A stretch of DNA of 64,000 nt. Origin: Terebella lapidaria (lineage: Eukaryota; Annelida; Polychaeta; Terebellida; Terebellidae). Each line of letters starts with the position of its first letter. Within the stretch, counting starts at the first letter, position 1. The DNA lies in assembly GCA_949152475.1 (NCBI GenBank), contig OX424561.1, positions 19,090,481-19,154,480 on the forward strand, given 5' to 3'. Below the pieces are notes generated by a model that saw only the letters and a program-made list of their open reading frames with translations, did no database searches and had not been told where the DNA came from. The position numbers and the translations under genes were made by a program. Shown here in pieces: positions 1 through 13,800 of the stretch.

Positions 1-650
1 AACACGTCTAACTGTAACTGCCTCCGACCAGTGCAACTGAACAAACATATTATGTATTTTCTGCCACCAAAGTTGTGAAGAACAATTGATGTCATTCACG
101 TCTATTGGGCATACAATATGTACTTACACTACATATATACCAATTAGTGCCCCTCATTACAAACATGTGCATTCATAATATCAAGGCAATTGTAGATTGA
201 AAATGACAGTAGAGTGCTGGCACATGTATGTGTGTCAACGCGTGAGTCTCCTGTTTTCACTAAGCATTTACCCACAAAATACCAGCGGTTTGGATCAAGC
301 TATCCATGTGGGTATCAATGCAAAAGGTCGGTATTTTTTCTCCCAGGCACCACAGAACAAGGAAAGAAGTTATACAATTCAGACACAAAGGATTCCCATT
401 GAGATAACAGGTGGATCCCACAGGCCGGGTTCCGGTCCTGTATCCCAAACCTTCAGACTCCCAGTAGTAAACCAAAAACTCAGGTGATGGATCTGTTGAT
501 GATATAATGTCCTTTTTACAGCATGTCTGGCAATGTGGCTCAAGCAACGAGCCAATTTTGAAGCTCTCAACACATCCACAAGTACATCCATGGCTACTGA
601 CTTAGGAGAACCTGGTATCCACATGGCCCATGAATATCATCAGTCCTAGG
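1..650. other. Left edge: HIF-alpha intron 3 continuation
   Basis: By position this lies in HIF-alpha intron 3, beyond the tandem array. I searched the minus strand for the expected exon 4 (FELTGHSVFDF-like) and did not see it. Overlapping short ORFs here have no recognisable domain. Confidence 0.6.
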
Positions 651-1745
651 TATCTATGACTACCCACCTGTGTCAGGCCCTGGTTTCCATGACCACCCAA
701 CTGTGTTAGGCCCAGGTATCCATGACTATCCACCTGTGTCAGGCCCTGGTTTCCATGACTACCCAACTGTGTCAGGCCCAGGTATCCATGACTACCCACC
801 TGTGTCAGGCCCAGGTATCCATGACTACCCACCTGTGTCAGGCCCTGGTTTCCATGACTACCCAACTGGGTCAGGCCCAGGTATCCATGACTACCCAACT
901 GTGTCAGGCCCAGGTATCCTTGACTACCCACCTGTGTCAGGCCCAGGTATCCATGACTACCCACCTGTGTCAGGCCCAGGTATCCATGACTACCCACCAG
1001 TGTCAGGCCCAGGTATCCATGACTACCCACCTGTGTCAGGCCCAGGTATCCATGACTACCCACCTTTGTCAGGCCCAGGTATCCATGACTACCCTCCTAT
1101 GTCAGGCCCATGTATCCATGACTACCTGGTACCCACCTGTGTCAGGCCCAGGTATCCATGACTACTCACCTGTGTCAGGCCCTGGTTTCCATGACTACCC
1201 ACCTGTGTCAGGCCAAGGTATCCATGACTACCCACTTGTGTCAGGCCCAGGTATCCATGACTACCCACCTGTGTCAGGCCCAGGTATCCATGACTACCCA
1301 CCTGTGTCAGGCCCAGGTATCCATGACTACCCACCTGTGTCAGGCCCAGGTATCCATGACTACCCACCTGTGTCAGGCCCAGGTATCCATGACTACCCAC
1401 CTGTCAGGCCCAGGTATCCATGACTACCCACTTGTGTCAGGCCCAGGTATCCATGACTACCCACCTATGTCAGGCCCATGTATCCATGACTACCTGGTAC
1501 CCACCTGTGTCAGGCCCAGGTATCCATGACTACTCACCTGTGTCAGGCCCTGGTTTCCATGACTACCCACCTGTATCAGGCCCAGGTATCCATGACTACC
1601 CACTTGTGTCAGGCCCAGGTATCCATGACTACCCACCTGTGTCAGGCCCAGTTATCCATGACCACATGTACCCATATCCATGACTACCCACTTTTGTCCG
1701 GCCCAGGTATCCATGACTACCCACCTGTGTCAGGCCCAGGTATCG
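651..1745 (-). repeat. 33-bp minisatellite of the HIF-alpha exon 3 splice donor
   Basis: About 33 tandem copies of a 33-bp unit. On the gene strand each unit reads GGATACCTGGGCCTGACACAG, then GTGGGTAGTCAT. The left half equals the end of exon 3 and the right half equals the start of intron 3. About twenty units keep an intact CAG|GTGGGT or CAG|GTGAGT. Variants change the donor (CAGTTGGG, CAAGTGGG, CTGGTGGG). A block containing an irregular tacctggtaccc unit occurs twice (about 1120-1200 and 1485-1570), which shows higher-order duplication. Frame is open for 11 codons per unit but is broken by irregular units. Confidence 0.95.
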
Positions 1746-1879
1746 GGACACACTGTCTGCCAGGTACACTATGTCTCCCTCCTGGGACAGGATGATGAGG
1801 AAGCCCTCAAGTGCCTTCGAGTACTGAGCATCCAGCTTCTTCTGGATACTCTCACTGTAGTCGGTATTTGTAGCTACTT
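1725..1879 (-). CDS. HIF1A: HIF-alpha exon 3, start of PAS-A
   Basis: A 155-bp exon with acceptor TTTGCAG at 1886-1880. Its core reads [19 protein letters not shown], then [15 protein letters not shown], matching vertebrate PAS-A (LKALDGF, GDMIY, NKYMGLTQ). The donor CAG|GTGGGTAG is at 1727-1719. The last 20 exon bases and first 13 intron bases are the seed of the 33-bp tandem array that follows at once, so many further donors lie downstream. The next exon, expected to begin near FELTGHS, is not in the window. Confidence 0.88.
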
Positions 1880-4800
1880 CTGCAAACAGAAAGCATGCAA
1901 ATTGTTTCATTGTGTTTGACATGACGTTTTATCATCTCCCAAAAATTTGAAACACCCTCTCCAAAGACTCAGACAACTTTGAGACACCTAAAAGTCCTGC
2001 ACATGTATCCACCATCCCCTATTCTGACCATTTCGAGACACCCATTCCAATGCTCTGACCAATCTGAGATGCCCCCTCCCCAAGGATCAAGATTCCAACT
2101 TCAAGATGACCACTGCTCTCTCAACAGTAGTACAGCATAAAACAAGGATTAAACTCCCTGCCCCCTCCCCCCCTCGCCATCCAAGACTCTTCCAACTTCA
2201 GAACGTACCCTCCCAAAGCTCTCCCAACTTCAAGACACCCCCTCACCTGCGCCAAGCAGCTTGCGGAGCCTGAGGTGACTGATGGCGAGCCTCATGATCG
2301 AGGCCTTGTCCTGTTGGAGGGTCTGTGACATGGGCAGGGGCAGGAGGCTGGCCAGGTCCGAGAACACCTCCGACTCCTTGTTCCGACGACATCGTGCTGC
2401 GTCACGAGACTTCTCCTTACGTTTCTCTGAATTTCTGAAAAGACACAAATAAATAATGTTGTTCAAACGTATTCACAATATAATCCATGTCAAACTTTGT
2501 CTGAATCATCCTGATCACAGCATGTAATACCCCAGTTACAGTAGTGAGTTATCAGGAGTTAGTAAAATACAAAAACATTTAAATACATGTACACTGTATA
2601 ACGACTAAAAAGATTGTAGATTGTACACTACTAGTCTCCAGGTATCTTGGGTATACACGTAAGGGACCAACAGTCACCTTGTGAGGTGTAAATAAGGTGT
2701 CTTGTTAGTTGCCTGTTACATGTATGTATTAGTATACACTCATGTACCGGGTATGTAAGTATGTATATATACAAGTATATAGCAGAGCTATCATAATTCA
2801 GTGTGGCAGTTGATGGCGATATCTACATGTATTCCTTTGTAAATACATGTAGTCTTTCCATTGTAAATTCAACTTATTTTTTTCACATTTTTTATCATTA
2901 CATGTGAGGTTTTGAGCGCTGGGCTGTCAGCGCTGTCACTCCGGTTGGGGTAAGTATAGACTCGGGACAGGATGCGAACAACCATAGCAATTTACTGCAC
3001 CATCAGCAGCACTTTAATCATACCAATTAGTCAACAAAGCTGAGAAAAATAACCTAAAAATACGACATTCGTGGGAGAACAAATTTATAATCAGCACGAT
3101 AAGCAGGATAACCATGATAACAATTCCTATCAAATGGTCATTTCATATCTATACTTTTGTACATGTATGATACAATGTCATTAGAAGGTCTCTTCATGTG
3201 TGTGTAAAGATGGAAAATTACCAGTAATAGTGGTGAAAAATCATAGCATCAGAAATACATTAGACCAGAAATACATCTCTCTCGTCATGTACTTCTGATT
3301 AGACCAAACTTCTTACTGGTATGTATTTTTGATCATGCATGTACATTCATTATGTCAATAATTACAATTATTACAAATACTATACATGTAATCTAAAGTC
3401 AGCTGTCTGCACTCATCTCTTAAAATTTGATGTCACAGATTTACATGTACACGTACACCTATTTGCTACCAGCATCTGTAAAATATCACTCCTGACCCGA
3501 TGAAGGATCACCACGTGACAACTATTAAACCACTGCAATTAGATTTATAGCTATTTTAACACAAATTTTTAGATCCTGTTTGCAATCTGTCTGTAGATTC
3601 TTATTTACTGGTTTACATACTGCCTATTATTATGCTTTTCTGCATGATGGCTTCACTTAGGACTGTTCTTGACTAAAGTTCTAACACCTCTGCCCCCCTC
3701 CCCCCCTCCTACCCCCTTCCCCTTGATCAATCTATTTACAACAACTATTTTTGTTGTATATTACAATATATATTTATTGTACTTCCACATTTATGAACAT
3801 CGGCATGCATGTCATGACTGCAAAAGAAACCGAAAGAAATATAATTTTCCTGGTGTTCTTGAAGTCCCCTTATGGCAAACCATGCAGACACACAAACACA
3901 TACTAGTATATTGAGAGATAGTTATTTTGGAAATCTCTACATTATTTTTATCTGCACAATTTTATCTGCACAATGAACCTCGACTCGAGAGGTAATTTCT
4001 TTCACCAACTATTTTATAAGCATATAGATCTATCGCATACATGTCTGAACTTTGTTCCCGTTGTTGCAGTTCGGATAAATCTATGTATTGTGTTTGGGAG
4101 ATTTTTATCAGCATACTTTTACGGGGGAACTTATCAACCCCTTTGGAGCTAGTATTGGACAAAGATCCAGAAAGAAGCTTACATGTATATTTTAACGAAC
4201 TGATACATTCCAAAGTTGCACAACATTGTACCATTATCAGGAATTACACATAATAACCCCGGGTCTCAACAGAGACATGGTTGATGAACATGAAGAAAGA
4301 ATCTAGCCACAATCATCTACCATGAAGATTTTAATGATAAACATCATCAATGCGGAAATTATCTCGATGGCACATCAACCAGTGTGTACTTGAATAATTA
4401 TGTTGGAAAACTGCTGAATATTTTGTAATACTTGCAAGTAACAAATTATAAAATTGACAAATTATATGTGATTATATAACAGTAGTATATACATTGTACG
4501 TGTTCTTTATTTTTTACCACAATAAATTTTACTAGTATGAATCTTTTAATTCACCACACATAATAATTATTCACATAATGTTTCATCATCTCATAGAATC
4601 TAATAAATAATTTTTTTCTTACCTGTAAGGCATCTTGAATGTTTCTTTCTACAGTCAGCAAGAATATTTTGTATTTTTCAACACAAAACGAATAATTCCG
4701 TGAATATATTATGATATACAAATGAACAGCTCAAGAAACATGAGAAAGAGTAACTCTCGCAGTCCATCTAATTCAGTCTATAAACAGATTGATATATATA

Positions 4801-7800
4801 CAAATGCCCATTTCCTAGATAAAAATATTATATCCATTGCAAATGCAATGCACGATGAAGTTCCATGGAATGATATATCCTCTACATGTGCTGCCTGTCA
4901 AGTTGTCAAGTTGTTTTGGTTTTTTTTCTTTATAACAGTTCCAAAAATGCTAGAGATGCAACGGAAAAAGTTCTGCAATTACTTCCCTCACAAATGATTA
5001 TCCTTCGTATATGTACATGTATGTCAACATGTAAAACTCCCGATTACACCCAAGGAGGTATATAGTGTTGTATGTTAAAACACACAACTGAGCACTGCTG
5101 TTCCCTGTGCTTCACTGATTGTGTAATTAGATGTCGCGGTCACCAGAGCTTTGTGACGAAGAGTCAAGTTCTCCCTGTAACTCTCAGGGATACAGCGGCC
5201 TCGATCAGTCTGTTGTATGATGGTGTCAGTTAGCAGAGTCTGCTGCGCTCTCTCTCAGTCTGCCTCTCAACTGAAGGCTGCTACCCCACACAACAGCACA
5301 AGTAACTCCTGCAAGGCTCTCGCTCACACTTGACACAGTCCACAGTGCGTGCGTTCTCACAGCGATTAAACCCTCAGCATTGTTCCAACACAGTCAATAC
5401 CGGGTGCACTAATCAGTCACCATGCCCCACTCTGATAGGGCAACTGGCATTTTGTTCAAGTCTGATTGGCTGTTGGCCCACTGACTGACTGAAAGATCCG
5501 AACGAGGGGAGAAATTATGTCTGCGATGATATTTTTCACCGTCTCACCCAGTAAGCGCAGTCATAAACAGTTGGGAGCAAAAAGATTCCATCGGGAAAAA
5601 CTTCAGCAGCCAGTAAATACTGGTACAATGGATACCGTTTGATGCGGCGAGGTTTTGCTGAAGGTTATGCTACATTCTTCTGTGCTTGAATCGAAGTTGA
5701 TAAACTGGCAATCGGCCTTCACAATATTTTCCTCGCCGTCTCTCTTAGTGCCTTCACTTCTTCACATGGACTCCAAATCTCACGAGGAATCAACGCCCTC
5801 CATAGACTAACCACAGTATTAAATTTACATGACTCAAATCCTTTGGTTCCTTTAGTTTCCGCCTCAGATTCTAAAACTACAGCTGATACCTGTGACTGTG
5901 ACTATAGTGGACTTGATGTATGTACCTCGTTATCGCTATAAGTATACATGCACAGGAGAATCTTACAGGTCCACGATCAAAAACTACATGTAATCCCAAA
6001 ATTTGTTTCAATACATGTATGTGCATGCACGCAACTGAAAAGTTCTGTGTACAAAACTGAATACAACTACTAGTATCATAGTCTGCAACAAATTTGTTTT
6101 CATATGTCACTTGTGATTTGGCATCATTTACGTAATATCATAATTATTATTTCAATAGAAGCTTTTGCTTTCGCAGAAATGCAGTCCTACATAAAATGTG
6201 TCCCCGACAGCTTTCATGTCGAAATAAATCATGTTTTGTTTGCAAACAGATACAAATTTTCCACGTAATTATCACAAATATGATTTTTGGTTAAATGTCA
6301 TTTCGGGAGTGACTTCCTTGAGTAAATTCCGGTAAATCCAAATCATACACTCATAACATTGTATGAGAAATTCATTTCGTGTTTATCATATATTTACCAC
6401 TGTATTCCAAAGAATATTAAAGACCATTACAGTTACCATGATTACATCATGTACATGTAGTTCACACCTTCATTTGATGGCAGAATATGGAGGACACTAG
6501 GAGAGGTACAGTATTACTAGTAGTTCCGGAGACTACTGTATTTTCACCCCTGCCAACGCCTCCCATCCCACATCACCCCCCCCCCCCCCCATAAAAAACA
6601 TATCACACAAATCAATCACAAATTTTTCATGTGGGACTTTATAATTAGATTTTTTTTTCATAGAAGAGCAAAAAAAAACCAGCAAAAAAAATGTCACTGT
6701 CACTGGCACCGAGGTGTAGTCCAAGGTCACAGCATGCATGTTACAGATACATGATACCGGGCATTATATATAGTCATGTAAGCAATCATGACCATGTGAC
6801 AATTAAATATATATGTTCACATATGTAATAACAACTCAGGGAATCTATACACTGTAAGCAGTTTCTATATTGACGAGAAAAGGACATAGAGTTTCACATG
6901 TCACAACTATGCAGTTCACTAACCCATTGTCATGAAAATGCACTGCAGGATTTTCATTTTCTGGCTGTACATGTACCCTGTGCCCTTTCCACACATCTGT
7001 ATGAATATGTGTGAATCAATTCAAATATATAAGGCATTCGATTGAAGTGTTCAATTTCAAATGAAATCATAAACTTATATTCACCCCGAGAGGAATAAAC
7101 AAGATGGGGGCAACTTTTGCGTGTGTCTTTTTTTGTGAGGAGACTGCTCACAAAACATGACATACATTTCGCCAGCCAAGGAGACAACACCACATTGTTT
7201 TGCAGTCTAGCAGTTGCTGCCCTGTATCGTATATCAGCCAACAAGCTAGAAACCGCCTCAGCATAAATATGCATAGACTCATCTGGTTACAACTGTGTGC
7301 CTCAACCCTGCCTAATTCAAGATCTATTTACCCTTGTTTTATTCAAATGGAAGATTCAAGACACTACATAATATGTAAATGAACTTTTTGCATCAAGAAA
7401 AAAATGTGTAGCCTCCATTGTTTGTACAACCTTCCTGATGTATTCAATATCTTTTGACTGTTGAGTGTCCTTTTTATCCAAAACAGATATCACGCCTAAC
7501 ATGCCTAAAAAGGTCTTCTTGTGCTAAATTTGTGTCAAGTCATACGATAGGGAAACTTTTTATGCACATGATACAATATAAAAAGTGAATATTTTTCATA
7601 ATACATGTAATGCATGTTACATGTACATGTACCAAGTTGTTATGCAATCTTTCATGGTTTTACAAGTTACCACATTTCTCGTGTTTACGATCACAGATAT
7701 ATCTAGTGTCGATCAACATCGAAACGCTTCGGATTACTTCTGTTGTAACACTGCAAACAACAACTTTTCACAGTAATATTCCACAGTCATATTCTTGAAA

Positions 7801-10800
7801 ATAAGGCTTAAAATTCAACAAGGTAGCAGCATTAAAACTTGAACTCAAGGTCACGAAATGAGAAATTCCCCATGATTTCTGTTTGTTTTTGACAAGACTG
7901 TACGTTGATTTATGTTGGGAGAATTCAAAACGCACTAACGGATCATTGCACAAAATTTTAAATCAATTATTGAGAAATGGTGATGTGTGATGCAATATTG
8001 CCTCCTTCGAACCACTTATATAATGAAACATTTGTCGTTACAATCTTCTATTACCATGCGTACGGTACAAGTATATGCAGATGCAAGATGTTCTGACTGT
8101 ATTTCTATTTGGGTATGGAATACTACATTATTATATTACGATTATAAATCAGGGGTAAATGCATGTTTGTCAGTTTTGGCGCTGATGTATCCAGTGTGTA
8201 CAAGACTTTACATGTACGTGTACATTCATGAACAGTTAGGAATTAAAATCCGAACACATATTTTTACACACATGTACCATGTGTACAGTGCTAGCATCCA
8301 TTAGGCAATGGTGGTAAGCTTTGCAGGCTGAAGGATTGTGCAGACAACATTGGTATGCTGCTGCATCCCACAAAGTCGCAGTACCAGTACATGTCTGTAC
8401 ATCTAGCAATAGACTGCCAGGATAAGGAGCCAATCACCATTGACACTGTCACCATCTCCCAGACTGATAAGTACACATCTTGGATCTCTGATCTTTGAAC
8501 ATTCCATTCTCAATGCAAGTCCGCCATCACATCTCTAGCAAACATTTAGACACTACATGAGAGAAATTTTGTCATTCTTGGCAAAAAAACTCTGACTGTC
8601 CATATGTCATCAAGTTAAAAGTGTGGGAGAATGCGAAAAATGTATTATTGTGAGTCATGGCATACTCCTGATCTAAGGGCTGCGGAATCAACATACATGT
8701 ACAACTCCACTCTCAGGCAGATGCTGGGAATCCGCAAAACCACGTGTAATGACCTTGCTCTGGAAGCTGATGTACAAATGCACCAAGCTCTAAGGATTAC
8801 ATCCAGGATCGACAGAAGCGGTTCCTTGCCAAGCTAAGATATAAATGTACATACATGTATGTACATACTCGGGACTGTCACCAAAACGATAGATTTGCAG
8901 ACCAAAAGGACCAATGGGCAGACAACGAGTTGGAAGCTGCCCCTGGCAGTGCCCCACTATGAGCACCAACTCATCCCTGTACAAGATTTGAGGCAGGGTG
9001 CGAGATTCTGAATCACCCCTGAGATGCAAAGCTTACTGTGAGTTGAACCCTTCTGTCCAATCTGCTCTGATTCTCCCTTATCCTCAAGTTGAACAACTAC
9101 CGAAAGGACTACCTCAGACTAAGGTTCTCGTCTCACCACCATCGGATCGAGATTGGACGTTGGTCCAGGATTCCTCCTGATCACTGATCAGAGACCTTGC
9201 CAATGTGGACTCCCCACTCAAGACATGCCTTGTTTTGCCCTATGACTAAACCATTGGGAGTACAGATTAGCACACATCGGTTGAACTGCTTTCTCATGAA
9301 ATGGAACTGCTAATTATTCTGGTGTTTTTATTAATTATTTTTTCAGACTCTGGATATACATTTTCTGATTGTTTTTTTTTTGTATTGTTGTACTTAACAT
9401 CAATAAACTGACCACCACCAGACAATAATAGATGCAATTACCACACATTATCACAATTATCCATGACAAAACACTATCATTAAGATTTGGATTTGGAATT
9501 GCCTGTATTATCCATCTCAGTTATCATGGTTACACTACAGGCTCCCACCTAAGGTAGTACCAGTACGTGATACACCCGTGTACAATACATGTATAATTGA
9601 CACAGCAGGTACTTGTACACTTAGATCCTACAAAAATCCTGCTGACACCTGTATGATCATAACCCTGATAACCTGACAAAGCTTTTTATAACCGGCCCAC
9701 AGGGAACATCTTCCAACACTTCCTTCCCCAGGAAATTGAGATTGTTCTCCATAAAAGCCTAATGAATGCCCCGATGATGTCCATCGCTGTGTCACCCATT
9801 ACACCCTGGGCGGAGAGGTGGGGGGGGGGGGGGGGACCAGAGTAAGTGAAAAGCACCACTCCATCCATAGGGTTCACAACCTGTACCCCGGCCAGTGACA
9901 GGTAAAAACTGTGTCGCAAGGAGGGATCTAGCGAGCGAGCGTGTGGCGGTAATTCCTGTCCTTATCGCCTTTGAAGGTGAAGACATAGCCACTGGGAGGC
10001 ACAGACGGTCTGCGGAAACTACTGCAGTGCTTACATCTCTATATCACTCGGGTCATCGCTGATGCGAACGTAGCGTACGGACGATGTAACGGGGAGTGGT
10101 TAATGGCCAGTTTTGAAGGTTAAATGGTGCATTAATAAATGTCCGGGCACAGTGGGTCAGGCAAAAGGGATAGATGGGATCGAAGTCACACCCACTAATG
10201 GATCGTGGCCATACGGTATACATGGTGCAGAACACAATACAAATACAGTACAACACCCTGTACGTGCCCCATTGCATGCTTAAGCAACCATATGGACATG
10301 ATTCGTTTTATGCATCTTATATAATAGAGGAATAATCAAACAATACGCAGTAGATTATTGTAGCAAGACTTCCTTGGATGAAGGTACATAGAATGAGAAG
10401 TGAAGCACTTACAAGATGTCAACTTTAAGTAATGGTTCTAGCCTTGACCTTTTCCTGGTGCCTGGGACCATGAACCTCACACAAATCTTACAGTAATTGT
10501 ATAGTCACTCCTACATGTAGTGTTCATCTTCTCTCACATAATATCAGGTGCAATGTCATGTACATGTACATGTACATTTATGTATGGCAAAAATGTATAA
10601 AAACGTATATATGTTTGCAATAACATAATCATCTGACTGATAAATTCAATTCTCACTGTCCTTTTCATTTTGAATAACATGATTGTACAAAAAAGAAGTA
10701 GTAGCAGGTCATTGACAAAATATATACAAATGGAATGTGATCACATATCCCCGTGGTAAACCTATCAATATATTGTCCAAAATAAATATTTTCCAGAGTC

Positions 10801-13800
10801 TTCATCCTGATTCATTCATGACAACAGTTTTCGGACATTAAAGCACAGTTCAGCAAGGTACATACATGTACTGTATACATCATACCAGTCCAGTAATTTA
10901 TACACTATCAGAGAGTGAGCTATTGTCGATCAAAGTTGGCACTACGAATGTGAGGAACATTTCTCCAAAAACTAACACGTGATCAGCCCAAATTTATGCT
11001 GGATTATCATTTATAATAGCCACTGCTTGCACAATCACGTAATCCCTCCCACAGTTGTACCAAAGTAAGGAAAGAAGATCTTATTAGTACATGTAGGGTC
11101 ATTACCCTAACTATGGAGAACTTTCCTGGACTGGTATTGTGTTCAAGGCACGGTGCATTACCCTGATTGGGATCTGTTCCTCTGTTCCTAGGTCTCACAT
11201 GTATCTGTGCTGACCCCACAGGGCATTCCAACATTTCCACTCCTGAGAATAGCACTGGCGAGTATGACAATGTAGTTTGTACTCCCACGGGGCAGACCCT
11301 CCAAGGCCGCTGTAATCTTGTTAACAAAGGACTGCACCGGAGGTGACAGGAGAATGACCAATCACCGCCGAGCTTTTGTCCCAATTAAGAAAGGTAAACT
11401 TTTCTCTGACTATGGCACTTGAGCAGGCTTGTGTACAGGGTTAATCGTGGTAATTGGGTACATATATCTACTGGTACATGCATGTTTATTGTGTGTTAAT
11501 AAACTACTACTAACTCTACTATGTCAGATTGACAGTGGATTTTCAGCAGGCAGCATGTAAATATATTCTCTGACGTAGATATCAGGATGCTGCAGCCTTG
11601 TGTTTAGTCGAGTAAAAACAAAATTCTTTTATTTAATTCAATATACATCTTCTGAAGCCGTGTGTTTTAGTGGAGTACTAATAAAGGTCCATAGAAACAT
11701 TCCTCTATTTGATTTGATTAGTGGAGTAAAAACAAAATTCTTTTATTTATTTCAACATACATGTACAGATAAGAATGCTGGAACCGTATGTCTGGTGGAG
11801 TAATGAGACTGAAAGAAAAACTCCTTTATTTAATTTCAATAACATGATGATAGATACACAACATCTAGATGTATTACCCAGTGACATGTACTTGTTGTTG
11901 AAATATCCTGCATGTAAATAATTCAGTGTTACTACAATGTAATATCTACCAGTACTATGCACTGGATTATTTAACAAGCGTCAAGGTTGGTAACTTCACA
12001 TTCCACTTGGAATAAGAATACAACATTACAATCCCAATGTGTATTACATACATGTATATGTATGGAGTTACTCCGCACATGACAAAAATGTTTTTGTAGT
12101 CCTGTCCAATACAATCATTACATTGTCATGTACATACATGTACATGTAACTCCCATCACTGGCCGGCGGCCACAAATCACAGACATCATCAGCTACACAT
12201 GAGTGAGCGGCTGTCTTCGTTCAAGTGCAATATTTTAGAATATTTGGGCACATTATGACCACTCACAAATCCAGGCAATATTGCAGAATATTTGGGCACA
12301 TTATGACCACTCACAAATCCAGGCAACATTGCAGAATATTTGGGCACATTATGACCACTCACAAATCCAGGCAATAGTGTAGAATATTTGGGCACATAAT
12401 GACCACTCACAAATCAAGGAGAAAGTGCCTGGCGTTGAGCATAATGACAAGAATCTATGATAATTCTAAATTCTAGTCAGCACTCTAAATCTATTCATAA
12501 TTTGCCTAAATGTTTCATGCATAAATTGCGAAATCATGCACGTCAATGAAAGTTTCAACCTCTGTGAGGAGACATTGTATTTTCATCAATTGGAATTCAA
12601 TGAATACCGTCATGCCTGCAAATGCATACTAAATGCAATTAATAAAGTGCAACCAAATATTTAATACATAAGGTGCATGTACTATGTATATCACTCCAGC
12701 AATTCTGACTTCACTATCAGCACAATTGGACCATATCAGAATGCAAAAACACATCTTCGAAGAGAACCAGTCTTCAGGATATTTTAAATTACTGATAAGA
12801 AGATAATATTGTTGGCCATTGAATTCAGCGGTGGTGAGCTCCACATTATATTCGGCAGGCCATTTTGAATTTAGTTGTTGTAACCCCCACAAATCGTTTG
12901 GTGGGCTATTGAGTTTAGCAATTTAAGCGTCACCAATCAAATGATCATGATGTTAGGTCATATAACACGATTTACATGTACACGTAGTTTGACCAAGATC
13001 TATTACCGTGGTGTCTTCCTTATTGTCAAATCAGCTTCATGTAAATTATAGATAAATCACATGTCAGAATTCTGAAATAGGTTTTTTTTTACAGTAATGT
13101 GACTACCATCGGACTATCAAGAATATATCTTTCGAATCTGAATGACATATATATCTGAATCAATATGTCATACAATATCTGCTCAGTAGTACATGTTTCC
13201 TTGTACACCCATGCGCCACCCTGGATACAGTATGTACACTGTGCATGAATGTCTGTACCTCACATTACTAGTACTTAAATGGAACAAAATAAATCATCAG
13301 CCATAAAGTTGCATGACAAGCAAATCCTGGTGTCATGTTTGTGTTTATTTATATAAACAATCATGTGCATATATACAAATTTGTCTTTTTTACTACATGC
13401 ATAACAGTAGGACATTCCACAGACGGTTGTACCTCCACGTAATATGTTTGTTAAACATTCTTGACGTCTTTTTGTCTATCATTATAGTTTTTTGCAAGTA
13501 CATGTAATTCCATTTCACTGTATGCGATATTCTTGTTTTCAACAAAACTGAAAATTTCTGAAATAAGTATGTCATACCGGGTAGTTGTAGTTGTAAACAA
13601 GGTAAAAACGTGACTTGCATGTTCACAAATTTATAATCACTGCCATGCAATGTCATGAATATGCCCTACATTCGTTCAATAAACATCAATTTCTGTTGTT
13701 TACAAATTTCCGTGGCCTGAACTAGATAACGGATGCACCGGCTTTCCCTCCACACTCTCATCTGAGCAGGCCACTAGCGCATGAAGTCTAGGGCCAGCCT

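Noticed and set aside
1158-1600. Intact in-frame protein expansion of PAS-A through the whole HIF-alpha array
   Set aside because: Irregular units change frame (about 1400 and 1660), so continuous read-through is not open. Only limited in-frame extension is possible.
670-1683. Long plus-strand ORFs of repeated [11 protein letters not shown] (collagen- or adhesin-like)
   Set aside because: They are shadows of the 33-bp array, open only because 33 is divisible by three. The exon evidence is on the minus strand.
651-1745. CRISPR array
   Set aside because: The units are contiguous with no unique spacers, and the DNA is clearly animal.
5347-5351. GCGTG hypoxia response element near the proximal HIF-alpha exon
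   Set aside because: A 5-bp core is expected by chance. Without the flanking context or conservation it cannot be claimed.
11007-11384. 125-codon minus ORF
   Set aside because: No recognisable domain, no splice chain, and its composition fits chance in a GC-richer patch.
12222-12416. A third junction-seeded array (units contain GTGAGTGG on the HIF-alpha strand)
   Set aside because: No exon end can be matched to the unit, and the donor-like word lacks an AG before it.
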